A stretch of 64,000 nucleotides of DNA from Taeniopygia guttata (taxonomy: Eukaryota > Chordata > Aves > Passeriformes > Estrildidae), in contig NC_133060.1 in assembly GCF_048771995.1 (NCBI RefSeq), forward strand, positions 2,227,501 to 2,291,500. The letters are read 5' to 3'. A program made the position numbers and the translations under genes. A model generated the notes under the pieces. It did not search any database. It was given only the letters and a program-made list of their open reading frames with translations, and was not told where the DNA came from. Numbering within the stretch: the first letter of the stretch is position 1; each line of letters starts with the position of its first letter. Below are positions 54,351-64,000 of this stretch, one piece after another.

Positions 54351-54720
54351 CTGTCCCTACAAGGGTGAGGAATTTACAAAGGCCCAGCTGGCTACATAAT
54401 TATATATGGATATTCTCAGTTCATTCAGAGAGAAAGGAGAGGTTTCTGCCAGGCTAGGGCCTGGGAAAGAGTTTCAAAGGAATGTAAATAATTCTCTGTC
54501 TCTCTTGTTGTTCACATTGTTTATAGAAATGTTCTGCCACCGTGTGCCATTCAGCACGCACCAATGGTTTGAGATGTTTTTATTTTAAGGCCAATGAAAT
54601 TGGTCTGCAGGATGTTCTCTATAAAAAGAGCGATGTATTTGAAATACAGTTGTTGAGTTCAGTTCTTTCAGCCTTCTGACTTGGAGTTTCTCTGTTCCCG
54701 TCCTGCCTCAACAGCGACAA
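54351..54720 (+). mobile_element. Endogenous-retrovirus solo LTR (fossil), probable
   Basis: Starts TGTCCCTACAAGGG, holds TATAAAAAGAGCG at 54621 followed by a pyrimidine-rich stretch, and ends CCTCAACAGCGACA. The TG...CA ends and TATA position fit an LTR of roughly 370 bases; no internal region is present. Family not assigned. Confidence 0.45.
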
Positions 54721-55650
54721 TTATACTTGGCTATGTAATACTAATTTGCTGTAAAATTAAATCATTATTTTGGCAGTTGATTGTAGCATATCACAGGTGC
54801 TTAGGAATCCAATCTTTGGGCCTTTATAGAGGCAAATAACCTCAATAAAATTCCTAGCATAACCTCTGATATAGCAGACATTGTAAATGTTGCAATGACC
54901 TTTAAGGTCATGTAAGTTTTGCCCAAAGCTTTCTTTTTTAGATATTAGAGCCTGGATATTGTGCTGTAAACTTTGGTGTACTAGTGCACCTTCCTTTAGT
55001 TGTGTCTGTAGATACTGTCATACAGAACTTGTGATTACTGTAAGACCATGCTTGCTTTCTCATTACAAAGCTAATAGTGTGTCAAAAAAATTGAGTCACA
55101 AGGGTTTTGGAAACACATGATTCTGTGAATAAGTAGGCTGCATTTCTGAAAGAATGGTTGTCCCTGCACAATAGTGCATTTCACTCCAAAAAATAATATT
55201 TTTCCTGAATATCTGAAATACTGCACAGATGAGTGGAAGAGGAAGGTCCTTTCTCAGAGGCCAGCATGGTTTGGCTTACAACTAACAACTTTCTGTGCTT
55301 GAAACCACATTGAATGTTAGATTTAAAGTACTTGCCTTCATCCATCCTCAATATTTTTAGTTATATGCTGTTTTGCAGCATATGACAAAATACAGTTAGC
55401 TTTTCCATCTTGAGATTATATCTGGAGTCTTCCATCCTAGGTCCAGATAATTAGATGGGTTTCATTAACCCAGAGGAAATAAGTGAAAGGAAGACTTCTG
55501 TGTCATGTTAATCCTTTTGTGTCCTTTCCCAGCCACAGATAGCACTTGGCAGGGGGGTTAAAGCAATGTGAAAAATAAAACACCAGCTCCAGTTGCAGGC
55601 CCATGGACATGAATGAACGCCAGCCCTTTCCCATGGGAAACAACACTCAC

Positions 55651-55744
55651 CCCCCAGTTTCCTGATGTCAGTTTGTAAGAGGCATTTGGCACTGCCAGGG
55701 CAGCCCGAGTTGTAGGTGGTGGCAGGTTGGGTCTGGGAGACATC
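55651..55744 (-). other. Exon-like block, paralogous to 21140-21234
   Basis: 94 bases on the minus strand between a TGGTGCAG acceptor and a GGGTGAGT donor. One reading is MSPRPNLPPPTTRAALAVPN, another DVSQTQPATTYNSGCPGSAK. Its relative at 21140-21234 keeps the donor but differs by one base in length. Neither reading was recognised. Confidence 0.4.
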
Positions 55745-57054
55745 CTGCACCATTTGGAATTTGAGGAGTGCACTTGGCTCCTTGTCTCCTCATTGTGTCA
55801 CCACACGCAGGAGCCCAGAGCTCCTGCAGAAACCATCACAGCGCTCAGTGGGAGCAGACTTGTGTCCAGTCCTCACACAGAGCTGTGGTGTCCAGCATCC
55901 GCCTCATTGGAACGAGGAACTGTTCCAGCCTTTTAGAAGGACCAAAAGAGGCTTGGCCTTCAGATGAGCTCCTTCCCAGCTCTTGATTTGCTGCCCTGGG
56001 TAAGCTGCTGCTTGTGGCAACACTTGTTTTACAGCTGACAGCCCTCTCTGCTGGCCAGCAGCCATTGCAGGAGCTTCTGCTAGTGACATTGAATCTTTCA
56101 GATAATCCTAAGGAAAGCTCAGGGCAAAACCTGTCAAAAGAACATTGCCAGGGTGATGCTTTTAACATCAAATCTTTCCTCCGTGCTCCATGCCATGCAC
56201 AGTAAATATTTGCGGAAGCAAATTTGCTGCTCTAGAAATTCTTCAAAACAGTAATTAAACCACAACAGAACACAATTTTTGGATGTGACAGGATTCTCAT
56301 TTTAATTCATTGTGCAGAAAACTTCAGGAGCACTGCTTGTGAGCTGGGTGTCTAACCTAAGTGACCTTGCCACCAAGAATTTAGAAAAGTGGGGAGAAAT
56401 GGAATCACTACCACAAGGATCTGCATTGTGATTCTCCCACAGGCCTGAGGACATGACCCACTTCCACTGGGCCGTGGCTTTTCACCCTACATCAAAACTT
56501 CATGTTTCAGATTGCGGTGTGAATCCCCCCGGCCTTGTCAGGCCACACAGTGATTTGAGAAAGGCTTGTCAGGCCTCGGCCTTGCTGAACAGCCCCTGGA
56601 CCCAGCTCCTCTGGAGCTTTTCAGAAACATTGAGTGCTCCAGGAACTTGTGCTGTCTAACGAGATCCTGGGCTGTTCTGTGAACAGCCTTGGAAACCACT
56701 TTTCTGGCCTCAGTGGCACGACATCCTTCTTCTCCCACTTTCAAAGGCAGGCTGCTGACCCAAAGTGCAGCCATGGTGAAGCATTTTATTTTATAATCAG
56801 CGCTCCAAAAGGAGGCCCTTGGAGCTCTCCTGGAGCACAGCGGCTGCCAGCAGCAGCCTCCCTCTGCGTGGGGCCTCTCAGAGCCAGCGAGCTCGCAGGT
56901 TTGCTGCTCTGGCAGGATCACCCATCAACAATGGATCCTGGGCCAACAGCCCCACTCCTGGAGGCTCCAGCTGACCTGGAGTTAAGCTTGAGTGCTGTTA
57001 AGCTTTTAGGTGGTATTCCTTTGGATCCTTGTTCTTTCTGTCCCCTTCTCAAAT

Positions 57055-57098
57055 GCACACAAACACACACACAAACACACACACACACACACACACGT
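57055..57098. repeat. CA dinucleotide microsatellite
   Basis: About 20 CA units with two ACAA interruptions. Confidence 0.97.
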
Positions 57099-58231
57099 AT
57101 AGTTCTCAGTACATTTCTTGTTTGATTGACTGTATTTTATTTGTTACTTTTTTTCCTTGTTGTGCCTTAATCGACTAGTAAGTAATAGTGTGAGTGCTGC
57201 CATTGAATTTTGCTGAGCTGTTGCTCAATATTCAATCTGGCTTTTACTGAACCTTGCTGAAGAATTTTTAAGCAATCTCAGACACTTGTTTGTAACAAGC
57301 CTTGGGAGCATGAGGTGCAGGGTTGACACTGGAAAGCAGGAGAGTCATTCCAAAGTGACGAGTGTAACTGTTCATTTTATTACTCTTCTATTTATTTCAC
57401 TCTAACAAGACAAGCCAAGCTTTTATTGGAGGCAGAATGTGTGTGGGATGTACTACAGTATTATCCCATAACTGTGGTCTGAATGGCACCCAGGCTGGAG
57501 TGTAAAAAGATTTGAGGAACCCTTGTCACTTGTTATTGGACTCACAGTCCAATCATCCTTCTGCAAACAGGTTGCAAACAACACAGTTGGACTGCTGTCC
57601 TGGGTAAATATACATACAGATGATTTTTCCAAAGCAGTGCGTCTTTTCTCATGTCCTCTTCATACCTATGAAATTGTGATTAAAAACACCCGTGAGCCAG
57701 ATCTGTGTGACGTTGCAAAGGAGCAAAGCTTTGGGATTTGGGCACACTCCTCTTGATTTCTTTGCTCAGGCCTTTTGTGAGCACAGAATACATCTACATG
57801 GAAAACTTTTGACTATACAGGATCTTGTGGGTCCATTGTCCCCCAGACATGTCAATGGGTGGCTGAGTTGTAATGTCAAATGACAAAGAGCAGCACAAAT
57901 GACACAAAGAAAACGTGTCAAAAGAGGAAGAGGAGAGGCCCAGTGATGAAAGGATGTGGTGAGACACTGGCACATCGAGTGAGCTGCACTCCCATAACCT
58001 CTAGGCTAAATAGGTCTGGGTCTCACATTCTCCGCTTGGCTTATTTAAAGTTTATTTATTTATTTACCTTTTTTTTAATCATAAAACTAAAATATATACA
58101 CTTAAAAATATGTCATAAAATTTCAAGATACAATCAAAATACATTTAATCAAAACTACATCTAAATATCAGAACATATGTATATCTGTATCTATAAAGAC
58201 TAATGCATAAATCCTATTCTTCAACTACTCT

Positions 58232-61200
58232 TCAGGCAGGCGGCAGCTTCTTCCTGAGCTTGGAGGGATGAGAGCTCTTCTGGATGGGAAGCAAGGACTT
58301 TGCAGGTAACAGACAATCAGGAGTGTCCAGAGAAAACCTCTTGGTAAGAGGATAGCCAGTCAGGTCTGCAAAGTGAAGACACAAAGTTTTAACAGATGCC
58401 ACAATGCAAACCTAAAGCAGCTTGAGCTCTAGATTTCATGGGACACATTTCCTGCCAACTTCTAAACAGCTGCACAGGGAAACATGTTCCTGCCGGCAGA
58501 CACTTGAGGCACGCCAGGGGAAACCCTGACCCGCTTGCACAGGGCTGCCACAGGAACAGCCTGGCCTCTGGGCTGCCCTGGGACAGCAGGAGCCCAGAGC
58601 CCTGTGCTTTCCATGCTCAGCTGCACATGCACCCTCCTGCTCCTCTCCCTGCCCCACGGCTGAGCAGCCCTACAGCTCCAGGGGCTCTGGCAGAGCACAG
58701 CTCATTGCAGGGGCACATGGGGGCACAGCTGTTCCCTGGCAATGTGCACAGGCTCTCTGGGCTGCCACAGGACCCTTTCTCCCTCCAGAGAGCGGCCCAG
58801 CTCCCCCCTCACCTCTGTGTGAGGCTGATCCATGCTCAGCCTTCACCTTGTCTTCAGTCTGGAGTTTCTTCAGGCCCCCCATGTCATGGCTAGGAAGGGC
58901 GATGGAGAGAGCGGGGGCCGATGCACACCCTTCCTTAGTGTTTTGTCATTTTTGGCACAGCTAAGAAGTCAAATCCGGAGGTGTCCAACTCAGCACGCTG
59001 TCATCTTCCTGGAGAACATCCTGCCTTCACCAGTACAAAATGTTGGAGAGGTTCTCCCGCATGTGTGGAGGCTTGCTGGCTGCACATTTCTTCAGCTTGT
59101 TGCCCATCGCCTCGTAGAGGGCCAGGGCAAGCTTGGTGGCCACAGTGCGGATGTTGGCACTGCGGACAGGCAGCGCTTTGTTGTCCAGGAAGGACCAGAG
59201 CACGGGCAGGGCATAGCGCTGGACGACTTCAGGGCTCCTGGCATAAACCCACTCCACGAGCTCTGCCGGGAGAGAGACACAGCTTCTTACCCACCAAGCT
59301 CCATGCAAACAAGGATCTACCTCTGCTTTTGCTTCTTGGAAGCCTCTCTGGCTAAGATCAGTGAAATAGAACATGGAGCCCCATGATCCAGAAACGGGCA
59401 AAGCAGCTGGTGGTCCTTGAAACAGAACCACCAACCCCTCAGGACTAATTTCTCCAACCAGAGCCTTGTACCTATGGCAGACTTTGTACCTTTACTAAAT
59501 TATTTCACAATCTGTTTCTGCATGAACAATGACTGAAATGTCAAATTGCATTTTATTCCCATTAAGGAGTTGTCTAAACCCACACTGAAGATTTGGAAAT
59601 GCACCCTAGAGAGGCAATTGAAAGATTTCTAGTAAAAGGGGTGACTCCATGTTTTTGACTTTGATTTCAAGTGCCAAAAGTCTAATCTGACTCTTCCCTT
59701 TGCTCAGTGGCACACAGCAAAGGGCAGTATTAGAACACACTTCAAAGCTCCAGCCCACCAGAGATGGCTGCTGCTCGACAGCTGGATTAGAAACATCAGT
59801 GACTAGCTGGTGTCTTTGGCAGAATGTTTTTGTAGCTCCCAACACAGAGCTGTTTCAAACTTCAGCGTGTCTTAATTACCCAGACCCCATTGCCGTGGCA
59901 TTTGGGCATCTCCACATTTTAATGGCATTTCCTCTCCCAATGTTAATGGCATTTTTTCTTATAATGTCCACTGAAATACGGGCATAGAGAGAGAAAAATG
60001 CTACACAGCAGATTGAAATGTAACCAAAACACAAGTATTTTTCTCACATTGTTTCTGAAATCTCTCTGCTTATTTTCTGAACTGAACTATATCAAACACA
60101 GACAAAAATTTACTACCAGCAGTATATTTGGAGGCCATACCTGCGATACACTCTGCGACATCCAGCAGAGCTTGGCCACTCAGTTGGCTCCATTGGTGGC
60201 TGAACTCTTTCATCAGTGATACTTTATCTACAAGTGAAACACATGTTTTTGCTCACTCTTCTGAGGTCATAGGAGAAAGGACAGTGAGGAGGGAAAGGGC
60301 AGGAGCAACTCCGTTTTATGCAAGAAAGTAAATTTCTGGTGATTTTTGAATCCTTTTCATCTTTCCTTCCAGCCTACTTGGCAGGGTTTAAAATCCCAAA
60401 AGAAAAGCTCTCCTTTCACATTTGTAAATCCAAGCTTGTCTTCTGTACCAGGAGCTATGTTAAAACATTTCACATCAGGGATCTCAAGAGTTCAGTCACA
60501 TGTAAGCAGTGAAAAGGGTTTGTATCCCACAGCAAAAAGGAAGAACTCCATCCTTGGGACACAGAAAGGCACTGACTCAGGCAGTTCCTGAGTCACAGAG
60601 CAGCTGAGGTGGAGAAAGTGGAAATGCCCCTTGGAGACCTCTTCAAACACTCAATTTTTCAGCCATTTTCAGAGCTGACATAAATCTGCGTGGCAAAGGA
60701 ATTTTGAGCAGCCAGTGCCCATGTAGGTATTTGCTAGAGCAATCTTGCCCCACGCAAAACAATATGTGGAACAAGGCACCATTGACAGCTGGATTTAGAC
60801 TTGTTTGTTATAAAGAAATGAACTTGGTGAATTGTAAGTTCCCCTTTGAAAAAAGAAGACAAAGAAGAAAAAGGGAAAATAGGCAGCTAATGCCTATAAT
60901 GTAGAGCCTTCCAGGTGGCTGCTGTGCAGAAGCTCTGATGGGCCAGTGTCCCTTCATGCCAACAGCCAAGCTGTTCTTTTGGGAAGTCAAACGGGGCCCA
61001 AGCAAACTCCCAAACCCCTTTGCCCCTGAATTGTAGCAAAGCTGTAGTCCAGGACTTGCTCTTCAGACAAGCAGCACAGAGCCAAGGGCTCCTGGGACTT
61101 TTGGGAAATGCTGGTCACATGCAAGCCTGTTGGGGGACTGGTGCATAAGGGCTGCACCTCCAGAGCTTCTGGTGGGTGTCAGCTGGAGCGTTCCACAGTC

Positions 61201-61464
61201 AACAGCAGCTGTCAATGCACTCAGTGTTCTCTTGTGTAGGACAGATGGAGACGCAGTTGAGGGGAGTCCCTGCCAGGGCTCAGCCTCACCTAAATGAGCA
61301 ACGGATTCTTCCAGTGCTCTCACAGCTGCAGCATGAACCCCGGGATCATTTGAGCTCAGGTTCTTTGCTATTCCTTCTACCAAGCGGATCATCACAGGGT
61401 TCATGGCATCATCCAGGAGGCCTATGATTTCAGCCAGCATGTCCAGCGCCTTCTGCCTCACTTT
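58232..61464 (-). CDS. TOGARAM-like protein (TOG array regulator of axonemal microtubules), C-terminal part
   Basis: Five minus-strand exons with GT-AG borders and matching phases: 61290-61464, 60141-60227, 59031-59262, 58813-58889, 58232-58365 (stop TGA at 58232-58234). The first three encode a C-terminal TOG domain of HEAT-like helices: RQKALDMLAEIIGLLDD, NPVMIRLVEGIAKNLSSN, then FSHQWSQLSGQALLDVAE, YALPVLWSFLDNKALPVRS and NIRTVATKLALALYEAMG. The last two add a basic tail (KSSHPSKLRKKLPPA). If exon 3 is not spliced it ends at TGA 59027-59029. TOGARAM proteins bind tubulin through TOG domains and control ciliary and axonemal microtubule growth; the choice between TOGARAM1 and 2 is open. The N-terminal TOG domains are absent: exon 1 here meets an LTR at 61470. 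Confidence 0.78.
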
Positions 61465-61469
61465 CTGCC

Positions 61470-61694
61470 TTTATTATCTCATCTCGTGGGTTTAAATAAT
61501 CTCGGGGGTCTTTGCTACGTCAGAGGGGGGTTGGGGGGTCTCAGGGGTTAGTCGGGAGTGGAAAACTACTGAGACAGGTGTGGTCACATGCTTCTGGGGT
61601 TATTAGATAACGTGGGGCAGGGAGAAGGGGGGAAGGGTCTCTCTTTCCGTCACATCCCGTGGTCTTCCGCTCCGCCTGTCCCTATCTACTACAG
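61470..61694 (-). mobile_element. Endogenous-retrovirus LTR (fossil), at the amplicon edge
   Basis: On the minus strand it starts TGTAGTAGATAGGG and has a TTATTTAAACCC TATA-like box and an AATAAA (about 61477), then meets the TOGARAM-like exon within a few bases. It looks like an LTR lacking its last part. It sits exactly between single-copy DNA and amplicon copy 4. Confidence 0.6.
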
Positions 61695-61824
61695 GGCACC
61701 CCAGGCTGAGTGGCTCCACTTGCACTGGGAGACCCTGGTGGAGGTTCTGGGCAGCTGGTCAAGGACCCCCTGCCCTGGAACTGTCCCCATGTGCCCCCAT
61801 CCCAACGCCTCGTCCCCGTGCAGT

Positions 61825-62100
61825 GGCTGCCCCATTCCTTACTCCCCTTCCATACTCCCCTTGCCCCTGCCTGTTCCCATGTCCCCCCATCCCGTTCCCG
61901 TCCTGTTCCCATCCCAATCCGGACCCCATTCTCGATCCCTGTACCGTATTCCCTGTCCCTGTCCCCATTCCCAGTCCTATTTCCTGTCCCCATTCCTGGT
62001 CCCTGTCCCCATTCCCTGTCTCTGTCACCACTCCCAGTCCCTGTCTCCATTCCCATTGCCCATTCCCTGTCCCCATTCCCATTCCCTGTCCCCATTCCCG
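61825..62100. repeat. CCCATTCCCTGTCC simple repeat, copy 4
   Basis: Same pyrimidine-rich degenerate repeat as 26740-27043, slightly shorter. Confidence 0.85.
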
Positions 62101-62102
62101 GT

Positions 62103-62778
62103 GAGACATTAATTTGGAAGAATTAAGAATTTTAGGAAGTTAAGATGATAGTTAAATTAGATGTTGCTGACTCAGCGGAAGTAGATAAATGGGCTTTGTT
62201 CATAGTTAACAGTAGCTGGATCTTAGATAAGATATCCAGGATCTATTAACTCATTGCTTGTCAGCTTTATGTTTGGGTAGCTGTGCTTATCATGAGAAAC
62301 AGAATGTGACAAACAGATTTCAGGGACACAAAAACTGTTGCAGACTTCCCATACTTTAGGAATCCATTAAGCACAGGAAAACAGCAAGGATTCATTTGTT
62401 ACGTGTGCATGGGAAAGGCAGAAAGGTCAGAACGAGGAAGACTTATTTTACTTCTTCATTTTGGAGACCCCTCCCCAAAATGGACCCTCGACTCATTTCA
62501 GGGAACAGAACTACACATGCTTAATAGCCTTTCTGCCAATTAGCATATGAAGCGGAGCAGAGGAAGTGACAGGGATATGAATATGCATTCATATTTTGTG
62601 TATTCAAGACTTCTGTCAATAAAAAAGCTTTGTAATACCTGTGATTTTTGCAGTGTGAATTAGGGAATTGTCCCAGGTACTGCCCGGCTGTCTCAATAAA
62701 TATACACTTTCTAACTTTAAACTCTTAGAGAGTTTTTGTCTGTCTCAGTCGGATATCGATATTAGATCGATATTCATA
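62103..62778 (+). mobile_element. Endogenous-retrovirus solo LTR, same family as 38511-39173 (fossil)
   Basis: Begins TGAGACATTAATTTGG after the simple repeat, shares GGTCAGAACGAGGAAGACTT and the CTCATTTTGG-CCCCTCCCC segment with the element at 38511, and has an AATAAA at about 62694 before TTTCTAACTTTAAACT. It ends near the GATATCGATATTAGATCGAT stretch. About 675 bases, looks whole; no internal genes. Confidence 0.6.
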
Positions 62779-64000
62779 TTTTAGTAATCCATTGTCTTAA
62801 AGAAGTCCTAGTATGTGTATATGTCTTTTCTTAATATTCTAGTAATTACTCTTGCATTGCTTCAAGATAAACAGGTATGATTCAAAGAATATCCACTGAG
62901 GTACACATAGAACATGGATTTATCATAAGCAAATTGCAGTTGCAAAGTTTTTTCACAACTGTTTTTACAAACAGTTTTTCTGTTTACTGACTGTTTTCTG
63001 CGAGTTTGGTTTTTCTCCAAGGGGTCAAGTGCTTAAAGATTGGTTTTTAAAATTGCGTTTTTCTCTAAGGGCTAAATGGGCTCAGGGTTAAATAGCTTTC
63101 TGCTTTTAGAGATAAGTTCAATTTGTAACTGAGAAGCATTATGCCTGTGGCCTGAGTTCTCCCCTAACAGTTCCTGGAGGGGAATGCTGCAGCTCCAGTG
63201 TAAATTAGATGCACGCTGTCCTCTGTCACCATGTTTGCAAAGGGCCCTTGCAGATGGGTGACAGAGAACAATACACAGAATTTTATAAAGAAAAGAAGGG
63301 TGCGATGTTACCATGATTGACAGGGCTCTTGACCAATCAAATATCTCCCAAAACTGCAGGCACCTCACGGGCCAGAACCTGAAGGGGCGTGGAGCTCAAA
63401 GCAATGAGAACTTCCAGGCCTGGTCTTTCAAATGCTCTGTGTGAGGGGGGGCTTGGGAAATAGAATCTCTCTGTTGCCCCATGAACTCGGGAGGAGCAGT
63501 CTTTGTCTCCTGTGCCCTCGCTGCCCCACCAGACCAAAGAGATGTTCACCAGGGCCCTCCCTGTTTGTGGCCATCCAGTGCCGAGCTGAGCAGGCAGCCA
63601 GTTGTGTTTGCACGTGAGCTGCCACAGGAAGACACACAGCAGCTGGAGATTTGAATAGCAGGGCTTGGGCCAATTCTTTTTCTTTCAGAGTGCAAGAAAG
63701 ATGCAAAAGCACAAGGAAACATGACAGTGTTTCGGTGGATTCTCTTTGTCCTGTGAAGTTGAGTAGCTGTTGGTGTTTCTGTGCTGCTGCTAATCCCTTC
63801 CATGAAAAAATCATTCTGGGAAGGAGCAACAACATCTGACACGCACCAAGTGTTGCCACCAGCTGCTCCAGGTGCTGCTACCAACAGCCCCTGTAGGACG
63901 GAGCACAGCCCCCAGTGCACACCAAAAGCCAGGGAATCTCAGGAAAACGGGAAACTGGACAAGACAAACACAGATCTGAACCAATGTGGTTAATCAAACG

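Larger units (their letters stand above)
54721..58231. other. Intergenic between the two convergent genes
   Basis: Apart from the exon-like block at 55651-55744 and a CA repeat, no supported feature. Several short open frames have no family resemblance. Confidence 0.35.
61690..64000 (+). repeat. Amplicon copy 4 (direct), cut by window end
   Basis: 61690-62420 match 26640-27372 of copy 2; 62779-62960 match 1-180, and 63000-64000 match 745-1720 of copy 1. The MROH exons of this copy would start about 1.4 kb beyond the window. It keeps the full LTR that copy 2 has only in part. Confidence 0.88.

Noticed and set aside
58438-58893. Open frame of 151 codons on the plus strand
   Set aside because: It overlaps the minus-strand exon at 58813-58889 and has no family resemblance.

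Overview
The window looks like songbird (passerine) DNA. Supporting signs are several CR1 LINE 3' ends, many avian-type endogenous-retrovirus LTRs, an OR14-type (gamma-c) olfactory receptor remnant, an avian-style MHC class II beta remnant, and pieces of gene families known to be expanded in songbirds: maestro heat-like repeat (MROH), PAK-like and PIM-like kinases. The species and chromosome cannot be read from the sequence. The ampliconic, palindromic, LTR-rich structure would suit a W chromosome, another repeat-rich sex-linked or germline-restricted region, or a poorly resolved microchromosome; this is inference.

The backbone is an amplified unit of roughly 8-9 kb carrying one 15-exon MROH-like gene. 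Copy 1 (1-9235, direct), copy 2 (about 26640-35640, direct), copy 3 (about 40880-48314, inverted) and the start of copy 4 (about 61690-64000, direct, running off the window). Copies 2 and 3 form a large palindrome with a spacer of about 5.2 kb. Spliced on the visible splice sites, copy 2 gives an open frame of about 675 codons. Copies 1 and 3 each carry a different single-base frameshift.

Between the copies lie unrelated stretches. 9.2-16 kb: a CR1 fragment, then six phase-compatible exons of a PAK-like kinase domain with altered HRD and DFG motifs. 16-18 kb: a satellite-like array of a CRE-like palindrome, itself tandemly duplicated. 18-26.6 kb: CR1 copies, minisatellites, an inverted repeat around a CpG-rich block, an olfactory receptor remnant. 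35.6-40.9 kb (palindrome spacer): LTRs, an MHC class II beta pseudogene, an orphan MHC class II type promoter, and PIM-like kinase fragments. 48.3-61.5 kb: a single-copy, AT-richer island with the 3' halves of two convergent genes, SNRPB2 (+) and a TOGARAM-like TOG-domain gene (-); the 5' part of each is absent and the missing side faces an amplicon edge.

No rRNA, tRNA, CRISPR or bacterial-type operon features were seen. Gene models are exon-based and read from splice sites and protein similarity by eye; none was confirmed by a search.
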